8,100 bases of DNA from Lachnoanaerobaculum sanguinis (GTDB taxonomy: Bacteria; Bacillota; Clostridia; Lachnospirales; Lachnospiraceae), in contig NZ_BTHK01000031.1 of the NCBI RefSeq assembly GCF_033242365.1, positions 1-8,100 of the forward strand. The letters run 5' to 3'. The notes below the pieces were generated by a model, which saw nothing but the letters and a program-made list of their open reading frames with translations, did not search any database and was not told the DNA's origin. A program made the position numbers and the translations under genes. Below are positions 1-6,446 of the stretch, piece after piece (position 1 is the first letter of the stretch; every line of letters begins with the position of its first letter).

Positions 1-3000
1 GTCTTTCTCTTGTATTTTAATACTACGACATTCTGTCCCGGATTTAATGTTCCTGTCAACGGTCTGCCGTTTGTAAGATCCGGCTCCGCATACTCATAAT
101 TAGCCACACCTGTAAGTGTTGTAGGCGGTGTTACCGTATATGGATCTCTAAAGCCGTGAACGCTGTCAGTATCGGCAACATTTCCGCTTCCGTTATCAAG
201 CGGTATCGGATTTCCTGCCATATCTACATATTTTACTTTCAATGTAGAATTACTTGCCACAAGCGCAGCGTTTGCTGTTTTCTTATCATCACTTGGTGTA
301 AGTGTAACGCTTGTTTCAAATACAGGATTGCTTCCCTGAGTTCCGTCAGCAAAGTCATTTCCTATTATGAGAGATGTAGATGTAACACGGTTTGTACTTA
401 TTGTATCTCCTATTCCCGGTGTTATCACTACTTTGTATGTTCCCGCTTTTGAGATGTTATCAAAAGCGTAATCTCCGTTTGCATTGGCTGTAGTAGTCAT
501 CGGATTACCTGATTCATCAAGTACCGGATTACCGCTTGCATCATAGAGACTTACCGTTCTGCCTGCTGCAGGTACGTCATCATCAGTTGTAAGATATGTA
601 CCGTTTCCGCTTCCGCCTGCAGGTGGAACATCATAGTAGATCTTACCGCTGATCTTATACTTCTTCGGTACTACTACGTTGCTGAGTGCCTCAAATGCAC
701 CTGTATAGCTGTCTCCGGCAAATCCCGCAAAGGTATTTACCGCTTTATTTGTAGTATCAAGTGGAGTAGTATCAGGCATCTTTGCTCTGAATGTAATATC
801 ATCCGCCGCACCGCTTGCCAGTGTATAGCCCGGCTTCATCTTAAGTCTGAACATAGTAACCGCTGACCAGTCTGATACTGATGAAGTCCATGTAGCTCCT
901 GCATAATTGGCGGCTATATTTCCTTCTGTAACAGGGGTTGTACTGTATTCATATGTATAGTTCGGATGAGGATCAAGTGGACCTGTAAGTCCAAGTCTGT
1001 ATGTTGAACCTCTATCCGCATAATGTCCCTGCTGATCAGGTGCAATTGCCTTATCACCCACATGTGGCAGGATATCAAAGAATGTAAATCCACTAACTCC
1101 TGTTATAGAGTTGTTGAAGATATTTAACTTATAGTCTACTATCTGCTCACTATCAGGTGTTGTAAGTGTTGAATACAAAGTCTCGGCTGAATCCGCTCTC
1201 TTTGATCTCTTTGTAAGAATCAACTCTAAAGGAGGTGAGTAAAGATATGTAGCCTTCTTACTACTAAACTTCTCTGTGGTGTTTCCGTCATTATCAAGGT
1301 CAAGTACATCATCATAAAGTCCCGGTACCTTATCGGTTGCAGCTTCTTCATTATTATCCCATGACATATATGTATCTATAGAGTTCTGACCACCTGCCAT
1401 GTTCTTGGTAGTCTTAAACCTAGGATAAAATCCTAAAGTATAATAATTATTTCCCTTTGGAAGGTGGAATGTAGGGAAATCCCAGATGTAAGCTGTCTTT
1501 CCGGTATTCTTAAAGTTATATTCCACTCTGTAATTATTCATATGTGGACCGAATGTAGCCTGTCCGAATGAATTAGTTGTCATTCCTTTAAATTCCAATG
1601 CCGGATCTGTTAACATAAAGAACTTAGGATTCTTTACATCTCTACCTCTCTCAGGAAGATTGTAACGGAACTGTATACCGTCAGTCATAGCAAATTCTTC
1701 ACCAAGATACTTAGTTCCAAGATTCTGATTCTGAGTAGTATGTGCATTTTCCTTTGCGTAGATCTTTACCCACCTAATCAAATGTCTACTCTGAGGAGTC
1801 CATTGATGCCCTGCTCCGTCATCTCCGAATGTATTTGCTCTGTTATAAGTATCTGTATAACCTTGCTCATTGTCAGGCTTTGTATCCAAAATAGCCTTCA
1901 CATCATTATATGCATTTTCTGCCAAACGGAATTTATATGTTGCAGTCAATACATTTGCATTTGGAGCCTGTATTTCTATAGGATTTGTAAACTTAAGATT
2001 TATCTTTGTGTAGTGAGTAGGATTTGGCAAATCTATCATTGTAGAGTTCTCTGTAATTGATATATTAGTAGCAATTACTTCCTCACTACCGTCAGGTTTT
2101 GTTCCTATAAGCTGGTTGTTTGAAAGTGCAGCCTTTTGAGCGGCATCCAAAACAGGCACAGTCTGCTCTGTTCCGGCTGCATCAGATACCTTTCCGGTCG
2201 TATTTCCATATTTGATTTGGTATCCAACAAATTCCATATCAACTTCAGGGGTATCAAGCAAAGATAAAAGTCTTCCTTTTTTTTGACCTAATACCGGATT
2301 TGTTGCAGGAGCTCCCAGATACCAAGACCAGTTTGTAGTAATGTCATATTTATGTATAGTGGACTCTTCTCTGTCATCAAATGTATAAACATATGGACTT
2401 GCATTTTTATAAACTGTAATACCTCTATCTGTTGCAGGAACAGGAGGATATGATGAATATCTGGCAAAAGACTTGGATTTCTCTACAGATGCCTGATCTA
2501 TTGACCCGTCATCATTTACATAAGCCCAGGTTATAGGGAATGTAACTTCGACAGGTGCATTTAATGTTCTGGTAGGCTGATTATTATATCTTATGTAGAA
2601 ACCTTCACTGGTATATGTATTACTTGGATAATTCTTTTCTTTACTGATAGTATGGTTTACAGGATCATATGTCCATCCTGCGTTTCTACTGTCTGTAGTA
2701 TCGAAGTTTTCATTTGCCGGAAGCTGTACCGTTACTCTGGTCTTTCTTCTGTCGGCACCTACTTGTGGAAAACTTGTACCATGATATGTACCCGGTGCAG
2801 GCCAGTTGGTTCTTCTTGTATAGAAGTCTACATAAGTGGATAATGTGTTTGAAAGCGAGTTGTCACTTTGTAAATCACTTGAACCCTGTACATACTGGTA
2901 GCTTCTTCTGTAGTTATAATCCTCGTTACCATATCCGATAGGATATGTCTTTGCAGTAAAAGTATTATTGGTACTCTCAAGCAAAGTATCATTTGCATCA

Positions 3001-3500
3001 TATACCTGATATGGTATTACATAACTCTCATTATTTGCAAGTGAGAAATCTGCAATTTTTCCCTTAAAAGGCACTGTCTGTGTGGTACCACCGCCAAGGT
3101 TATTAAACTTAAGCTTAACTATGTGGTACTCAGTATCTGATGAGCTATCTATATTCAAATAATTAGTACTTGGTCTGTTTATCCAGGTAGAAATATTGGT
3201 AGCATTTACCGTTGGAAAAATCTTCTTCGGTAAGTATAGCTTTCCATATGCACCCGGTATACTTCTAGTAATCGACGAAACCGTAATATTTGCATAGAAC
3301 GAAACCTCCTCACCTACGTAAAAGTCGCTGTTTCCTCTGCTGTTGACCACACTTCTGTCGTATGTGACTTCTGCAATAATATCAGGATCGTTTACTATAC
3401 CCGGCGGACCTGCATATGCTGTGAAGAAATCACTCATTGACAGGAATACCATCACAAATGATAAAATAGCGGCCAATAATCGTTTTCTAATTGTATTCAT
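1..3500 (-). CDS. Large secreted surface/adhesin-type protein, N-terminal 1166 residues (runs off left edge)
   Basis: The frame stays open from the ATG at 3500 to the left edge, so the C-terminus and any wall anchor are outside the window. The start is supported by AGGAGG just upstream and by a textbook signal peptide: Arg/Lys-rich residues 2-7, a hydrophobic core at 8-26, and probable cleavage after Ala-Tyr-Ala at 28-30. Residues 31 to about 750 are rich in Thr, Asn, Tyr and Ser with alternating beta-strand-like patterns, and I cannot assign them to a family. Around 750-945 lies a region like DUF11/fimbrial-type surface repeats, with the pattern VDYKLNIFNNS...FFDILP at 788-812. Residues 948 to about 1060 resemble an SdrD/Cna-B-type beta-sandwich: YKISGKIYYD at 948, then NGDYAFDNI with Asp1010. 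Residues 1087-1166 resemble a MucBP repeat: LKVKYVDMAGNPI, then YTVTPPTTL, then VVVLKYK. Such proteins are exported and usually mediate adhesion to host, mucus or other bacteria. That role is inferred from architecture; the ligand is unknown. Confidence 0.9.
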   Translation of the reverse strand, partial: MNTIRKRLLAAILSFVMVFLSMSDFFTAYAGPPGIVNDPDIIAEVTYDRSVVNSRGNSDFYVGEEVSFYANITVSSITRSIPGAYGKLYLPKKIFPTVNATNISTWINRPSTNYLNIDSSSDTEYHIVKLKFNNLGGGTTQTVPFKGKIADFSLANNESYVIPYQVYDANDTLLESTNNTFTAKTYPIGYGNEDYNYRRSYQYVQGSSDLQSDNSLSNTLSTYVDFYTRRTNWPAPGTYHGTSFPQVGADRRKTRVTVQLPANENFDTTDSRNAGWTYDPVNHTISKEKNYPSNTYTSEGFYIRYNNQPTRTLNAPVEVTFPITWAYVNDDGSIDQASVEKSKSFARYSSYPPVPATDRGITVYKNASPYVYTFDDREESTIHKYDITTNWSWYLGAPATNPVLGQKKGRLLSLLDTPEVDMEFVGYQIKYGNTTGKVSDAAGTEQTVPVLDAAQKAALSNNQLIGTKPDGSEEVIATNISITENSTMIDLPNPTHYTKINLKFTNPIEIQAPNANVLTATYKFRLAENAYNDVKAILDTKPDNEQGYTDTYNRANTFGDDGAGHQWTPQSRHLIRWVKIYAKENAHTTQNQNLGTKYLGEEFAMTDGIQFRYNLPERGRDVKNPKFFMLTDPALEFKGMTTNSFGQATFGPHMNNYRVEYNFKNTGKTAYIWDFPTFHLPKGNNYYTLGFYPRFKTTKNMAGGQNSIDTYMSWDNNEEAATDKVPGLYDDVLDLDNDGNTTEKFSSKKATYLYSPPLELILTKRSKRADSAETLYSTLTTPDSEQIVDYKLNIFNNSITGVSGFTFFDILPHVGDKAIAPDQQGHYADRGSTYRLGLTGPLDPHPNYTYEYSTTPVTEGNIAANYAGATWTSSVSDWSAVTMFRLKMKPGYTLASGAADDITFRAKMPDTTPLDTTNKAVNTFAGFAGDSYTGAFEALSNVVVPKKYKISGKIYYDVPPAGGSGNGTYLTTDDDVPAAGRTVSLYDASGNPVLDESGNPMTTTANANGDYAFDNISKAGTYKVVITPGIGDTISTNRVTSTSLIIGNDFADGTQGSNPVFETSVTLTPSDDKKTANAALVASNSTLKVKYVDMAGNPIPLDNGSGNVADTDSVHGFRDPYTVTPPTTLTGVANYEYAEPDLTNGRPLTGTLNPGQNVVVLKYKRK

Positions 3501-3504
3501 ATTT

Positions 3505-3510
3505 CCTCCT
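3505..3510 (-). promoter_or_regulatory. Shine-Dalgarno of the adhesin gene
   Basis: AGGAGG on the minus strand, four bases upstream of the ATG at 3500. Together with the signal peptide that follows, it fixes the start of the large surface protein. The spacing is short, but the purine run starts at AAGAGG, which leaves alternative pairing registers. The site is also complementary to the distal arm of the stem-loop at 3531-3573. Confidence 0.8.
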
Positions 3511-3530
3511 CTTAATAATAATTTATACAT

Positions 3531-3573
3531 AACTTTAAGGAGTCATCTGTCAGATCACTCCTTAACTAAAGTT
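3531..3573 (-). promoter_or_regulatory. Stem-loop in the adhesin 5' leader, possible SD-sequestering element
   Basis: On the minus strand AAGGAGT and ACTCCTT form a perfect 7-bp stem. A G/G mismatch follows, then an ATC/GAT extension around the loop TGACA. Outside the core, AACTTTA and its complement AAAGTT can pair further if a few bases (GTTA) bulge out. No U-run follows in either direction, so this is not an intrinsic terminator. The distal arm ACTCCT is also complementary to the AGGAG of the adhesin RBS about 20 bases downstream, so two mutually exclusive folds are possible. The structure is seen in the sequence; a regulatory role is inference. Confidence 0.5.
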
Positions 3574-3583
3574 CGATATATAG

Positions 3584-3607
3584 CTAAAACTCATTTATTC
3601 TTTTCAT
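3584..3607 (-). CDS. Candidate seven-codon leader ORF (MKRINEF)
   Basis: ATG-AAA-AGA-ATA-AAT-GAG-TTT-TAG on the minus strand, preceded by the strong purine run GGGAGGG five to six bases upstream of the ATG. It lies just downstream of the predicted adhesin promoter and ends about 11 bases before the stem-loop at 3531-3573. A ribosome at its stop codon could therefore touch the base of that structure. A short ORF with a good RBS can arise by chance in AT-rich DNA. No antibiotic-type or amino-acid-run leader signature is visible. Its status as a translated leader peptide is inferred only from RBS and position. The same frame can be extended upstream to a 68-residue reading, which I do not believe. 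Confidence 0.3.
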   Translation of the reverse strand: MKRINEF

Positions 3608-3638
3608 AAAACCCTCCCTTTCACTCAACATTAGGCAC

Positions 3639-3666
3639 ATGATATCATAATAAATTATTTTTGCAA
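3639..3666 (-). promoter_or_regulatory. Candidate sigma-A-type promoter of the adhesin gene
   Basis: On the minus strand TTGCAA (3666-3661, four of six matches to TTGACA) is followed by a 16-base AT-rich spacer and TATCAT (3644-3639, five of six matches to TATAAT). The -10 overlaps the perfect palindrome ATGATATCAT (3639-3648). Transcription would start near 3632, giving a leader of roughly 130 bases containing the mini-ORF, stem-loop and RBS. AT-rich DNA yields chance matches, so confidence is moderate. Confidence 0.45.
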
Positions 3667-3785
3667 AGCATTTTTTCGATTTTGTAAAATTATTTTTCAA
3701 GTAATTTAATTTTATCATTTTACATTGAAAATATTTGTGCCGAATATACAGAGTCACCATAGCACAATTTACATGTTTTTTCAGT

Positions 3786-3810
3786 AACATTGGTACAATG
3801 TTTTTTTTTT
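3786..3810 (+). terminator. Terminator-like hairpin with T-run, no obvious gene upstream
   Basis: AACATTG and CAATGTT form a 7-bp stem around a GTA triloop, followed directly by a T-run (3801-3810, the first two T in the stem). This is the geometry of a plus-strand intrinsic terminator, although the stem is AT-rich and weak. There is no plus-strand gene upstream to terminate, since the DNA to the left codes on the minus strand. It may stop antisense or read-through transcription, mark a small RNA, or be chance in AT-rich DNA. Confidence 0.35.
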
Positions 3811-3859
3811 AAACAATAATTATTTTTAACCCTCCGTTTTATTATTTAAAATCAAAATA

Positions 3860-3888
3860 TATACTTTACTTTTTGGGTTTTATATAAT
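3860..3888 (+). promoter_or_regulatory. Candidate promoter of the RNR operon
   Basis: A perfect TATAAT lies at 3883-3888. At 17-base spacing upstream is TATACT (3860-3865), only a three-of-six match to TTGACA. A transcript would start near 3895, so the two NrdR-type boxes would fall just downstream of the start, in the early transcribed region. The -10 is good and the -35 weak, so the true promoter could differ, for example overlapping the boxes. Confidence 0.45.
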
Positions 3889-3906
3889 AAAATTAGTAGG
3901 CTATTA

Positions 3907-3922
3907 ACACAATATATTGTGC
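3907..3922 (+). promoter_or_regulatory. NrdR box 1
   Basis: ACACAATATATTGTGC, containing the perfect 14-base palindrome CACAATATATTGTG (3908-3921), matches the known NrdR box pattern acaCwAtATaTwGtgt. NrdR is the widespread ATP/dATP-sensing repressor of ribonucleotide reductase genes and binds paired boxes about three helical turns apart. Here the second box begins exactly 31 bases downstream, and the first gene after it belongs to an RNR operon. The nrdR gene itself is not in the window. Confidence 0.85.
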
Positions 3923-3937
3923 TGATATCGTATCACT

Positions 3938-3953
3938 TCACAATATATATGTA
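3938..3953 (+). promoter_or_regulatory. NrdR box 2
   Basis: TCACAATATATATGTA repeats the left half of box 1 exactly (CACAATATAT) with an imperfect right half. The repeated core starts at 3939, 31 bases after that of box 1 (3908). This spacing puts both boxes on the same face of the helix, as expected for cooperative NrdR binding. It lies just before the RBS of the redoxin gene. Confidence 0.8.
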
Positions 3954-3960
3954 TGAATTT

Positions 3961-3966
3961 AAGGAG
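3961..3966 (+). promoter_or_regulatory. Shine-Dalgarno deciding the redoxin start
   Basis: AAGGAG, nine bases upstream of the ATG at 3976. It selects this ATG over the in-frame GTG at 3919, which lies inside NrdR box 1, has no RBS and would add 19 residues with no counterpart in glutaredoxin-like proteins. Confidence 0.85.
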
Positions 3967-3975
3967 TGTTTAGAA

Positions 3976-4179
3976 ATGATAAAAGTTTATGGCAAGGAAA
4001 ACTGTGGTAAATGCGTATCTTTAAAGGGAATATTGGAAAATAAAAACCTTGAATTCGAGTACATTGAGGACATGAAGACACTTATGATAGTTGCAAGTAA
4101 GGCAAGAATTATGAGTGCTCCTGTAGTGGAATACAATGATCATGTGTACTCAATGGAAGCCTTCTTACAGGTGATCTGA
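3976..4179 (+). CDS. Small glutaredoxin/NrdH-like redoxin (67 aa)
   Basis: A compact thioredoxin-fold protein that probably carries electrons to the RNR encoded next to it. An initial beta strand (IKVYG, residues 2-6) leads to the CxxC active site C10-G-K-C13. Then come a helix, a second strand around 26-30 (EFEYI), and the cis-proline loop S47-A-P49-V-V that shapes the disulfide substrate groove in this fold. At 67 residues it is shorter than typical NrdH redoxins of about 75. It lacks both the usual NrdH C-M/V-Q-C and the WSGFRPD-like end, so NrdH-like describes its position and probable role rather than a confirmed family. Its stop overlaps the next start by one base (TGATG), implying translational coupling. 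The fold and active site are visible; the pairing with RNR is inferred from the operon. The reductant, thioredoxin reductase or glutathione-type, cannot be told. Confidence 0.85.
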   Translation: MIKVYGKENCGKCVSLKGILENKNLEFEYIEDMKTLMIVASKARIMSAPVVEYNDHVYSMEAFLQVI

Positions 4180-6446
4180 TGTCAAACGAAAAAAGAAAGG
4201 TTATCAATCGAGATAACATAATTGAAGATCTTAATATAGAAAAAATCAGAGAAAAACTCTTAAGGGCCTGTGACGGTCTGGACGTGAATATGGTTGAGCT
4301 TGAGAGTAATATAGACTCAATCTATGAGGAAAATATTACCACTCAAAAGATTCAGGCATCTTTAATAAACACGGCTGTTACAATGACAAGTTTTGAAGAA
4401 AGTGACTGGGCATATGTGGCAGGCAGACTTCTTATGATGGAAGCTGAAAGAGAAGTTTTCCACTCAAGAAATTTTTCTTACGGTGATTTTTCCAAAACTA
4501 TAAAGCATATGGTTGAACTTGGGCTGTATGATGAAAGACTTTTAACCTACAGCAAAGAGGAATTGGATCAAATTGCCCCACTCATAGATATAGACAGAGA
4601 TATGGTCTATGACTATGCCGGAGCAAATATGCTTGTTAACAGATATTTGATTAAGCATGAAGGCAAAACTTATGAGTTGCCTCAAGAAACATTTATGGCA
4701 ATATCCATGATGCTTGCTTTAAATGAAAAGCCCGGTGAAACAAGAGTAAATATAGTAAAAGAGTTCTATAATGCATTATCTCTAAGAAAGCTCTCACTTG
4801 CGACTCCTATGCTTGCAAACCTTAGAGTCCCGAACGGCAATCTGTCATCATGTTTTATTACAGCAATAGATGACAATATAGAATCTATCTTCTATAATAT
4901 TGACTCTTTGGCAAGAATCAGTAAAAACGGCGGCGGAGTCGGTGTTAATGTTTCAAGAATAAGAGCAAAGGGCTCTATGGTAAACGGTTATTACAATGCA
5001 AGCGGCGGTGTTGTACCATGGATCAGAATAATAAATGATACGGCTGTTGCCGTAAATCAGCAGGGAAGAAGAGCCGGAGCCGCTACAGTGGCTTTGGATA
5101 CCTGGCATTTGGATATTGAATCATTCCTTGAACTACAAACCGAAAACGGTGACCAAAGAGGAAAAGCCTATGATATATATCCACAGGTAGTATGCTCCAA
5201 TCTCTTTATGAAGAGAATTAAAAACAATGAATCCTGGACTTTACTTGATCCGTATGAAATAAGAAGAAAATACGGTGTTGAACTTTGTGAGCTTTATGGT
5301 TATGAATTTGAATCAATCTATGAAAAGCTTGAAAAGGACGATAATATCAAGCTTAAAAAGGTTTTAAATGCCAAGGATCTGTTTAAAAGCATTATGAAAA
5401 CTCAGCTTGAAACAGGAATGCCTTATATCTTCTTTAAAGACAGAGCAAATGAGGTAAATCACAACTCTCACATGGGCATGATAGGTAACGGAAATCTTTG
5501 TATGGAGAGTTTTTCAAACTTCAAACCTACGCTAAATTTTGAGGAAGAAGTTGACGGCAATACAGCTGTCAGAAAAAGTGATATGGGTGAAATTCACACT
5601 TGTAACCTTATTTCTCTTAATCTGGCCGAACTTACATCTGACGAGATTGAAAAGCATGTCGCACTTGCAATAAGAGCTTTGGATAATACTATAGATTTGA
5701 CAGTTACTCCTTTAAAGGAATCCAATAAGCATAACTTACTTTACAGAACAGTAGGTGTCGGTGCAATGGGACTTGCAGACTACTTGGCAAGAGACTATAT
5801 GATTTATGAAGACTCTATAAATGAAATAAATGAACTGTTTGAAAGAATAGCACTTTATTCCGTAAAGTCTTCCGCATTGCTGGCAAAAGAAAGAGGAGCT
5901 TACAAGGCCTTTAAGGGTTCCAAATGGGATCAGGGTATATTCTTCGGCAAGAAAATAGAATGGTATGGAGCAAATTCCAAATTCAAAGATGAATGGAATG
6001 AGGCTTTTTATCTGGTAGAGGCTAACGGTCTAAGAAACGGTGAGCTTACAGCGATAGCGCCTAATACTTCCACATCTTTGTTAATGGGATCGACCGCATC
6101 TGTAACTCCGACATTCTCAAGATTTTATATCGAAAAGAATCAAAGAGGAGCAATACCCAGAACTGTTAAGCATTTGAAGGACAGAGCATGGTTCTATCCT
6201 GAGTTTAAAAATGTAAACCCTATCAGCTATGTAAAGATAATGGCAAAAATAGGTTCATGGATAACACAGGGTGTATCTATGGAAATGGTCTTTGACTTAA
6301 ACAAAAATATTAAAGCAAAAGATATTTATGACACTTTAATGACTGCCTGGGAAGAAGGCTGTAAGAGTGTTTATTATATAAGAACAATTCAAAAGAATAC
6401 GAATACTATTTCAGATAAAGAGGAGTGCGAAAGCTGTAGTGGATAG
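4179..6446 (+). CDS. nrdA: Class I ribonucleoside-diphosphate reductase, alpha (catalytic) subunit with ATP-cone
   Basis: Reduces ribonucleoside diphosphates to deoxyribonucleotides in the cytoplasm as the large subunit of an alpha/beta complex. The 755 residues align along their length with E. coli NrdA (761). Residues 7 to about 90 form an N-terminal ATP-cone (NRD, IEKIREKLLRAC, ITTQKI). The ten-stranded barrel follows. Its catalytic residues are all present: Cys225 (LSSC) and Cys475 (HTC) as the redox pair, Asn439, thiyl-radical Cys441 and Glu443 in NGNLCME, and the radical-transfer pair Tyr732-Tyr733. The C-terminal tail ends with Cys750-x-x-Cys753, the shuttle dithiol re-reduced by a redoxin. 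The ATP-cone argues for a class Ia-like enzyme rather than classical Ib (NrdE), although relatives are often named nrdE. The start overlaps the redoxin stop, with AGGTGA upstream, and the end overlaps the beta gene by eight bases. Several ATP-cone positions differ from E. coli (see findings). Confidence 0.96.
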   Translation: MSNEKRKVINRDNIIEDLNIEKIREKLLRACDGLDVNMVELESNIDSIYEENITTQKIQASLINTAVTMTSFEESDWAYVAGRLLMMEAEREVFHSRNFSYGDFSKTIKHMVELGLYDERLLTYSKEELDQIAPLIDIDRDMVYDYAGANMLVNRYLIKHEGKTYELPQETFMAISMMLALNEKPGETRVNIVKEFYNALSLRKLSLATPMLANLRVPNGNLSSCFITAIDDNIESIFYNIDSLARISKNGGGVGVNVSRIRAKGSMVNGYYNASGGVVPWIRIINDTAVAVNQQGRRAGAATVALDTWHLDIESFLELQTENGDQRGKAYDIYPQVVCSNLFMKRIKNNESWTLLDPYEIRRKYGVELCELYGYEFESIYEKLEKDDNIKLKKVLNAKDLFKSIMKTQLETGMPYIFFKDRANEVNHNSHMGMIGNGNLCMESFSNFKPTLNFEEEVDGNTAVRKSDMGEIHTCNLISLNLAELTSDEIEKHVALAIRALDNTIDLTVTPLKESNKHNLLYRTVGVGAMGLADYLARDYMIYEDSINEINELFERIALYSVKSSALLAKERGAYKAFKGSKWDQGIFFGKKIEWYGANSKFKDEWNEAFYLVEANGLRNGELTAIAPNTSTSLLMGSTASVTPTFSRFYIEKNQRGAIPRTVKHLKDRAWFYPEFKNVNPISYVKIMAKIGSWITQGVSMEMVFDLNKNIKAKDIYDTLMTAWEEGCKSVYYIRTIQKNTNTISDKEECESCSG

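Larger units (their letters stand above)
3501..3975. other. Divergent intergenic region between the adhesin gene and the RNR operon
   Basis: This 475-base AT-rich stretch separates the adhesin gene (leftward) from the RNR operon (rightward). Its left part holds the adhesin leader and promoter. Its right part holds the operon promoter candidate and the NrdR boxes. Between them, about 3670-3855, I see no convincing gene or RNA, only homopolymer-rich DNA and one hairpin followed by a T-run at 3786-3810. The short reading frames crossing the region lack plausible protein features. Confidence 0.7.

Noticed and set aside
156..3609. Several plus-strand reading frames of 63-106 residues (at 156, 1740, 2652, 2714 and 3343)
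   Set aside because: They lie antisense inside, or mostly inside, the continuous adhesin frame, have Cys/Ile/Tyr-rich shadow composition, and lack RBSs and recognisable motifs.
3501..3632. Cyclic-di-GMP or other known riboswitch in the adhesin leader
   Set aside because: Such riboswitches can precede clostridial adhesins, but I could not find the conserved GEMM-type sequence blocks here, only one simple stem-loop.
3725..3750. Plus-strand promoter TTGAAA ... TATACA
   Set aside because: The spacer is only 14 bases, too short for a normal sigma-A promoter, and the hairpin with T-run lies downstream of it.
3584..3790. 68-residue minus-strand reading frame upstream of the adhesin
   Set aside because: It has no RBS at its far start, a composition typical of translated AT-rich intergenic DNA, and it crosses the predicted adhesin promoter. 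Only its last seven codons, behind a strong RBS, are kept as a low-confidence leader ORF.
3919..3975. Extended 86-residue version of the redoxin starting at GTG 3919
   Set aside because: The GTG lies inside NrdR box 1 and has no RBS, and the extra 19 residues do not belong to the thioredoxin fold. ATG 3976 has AAGGAG at good spacing.
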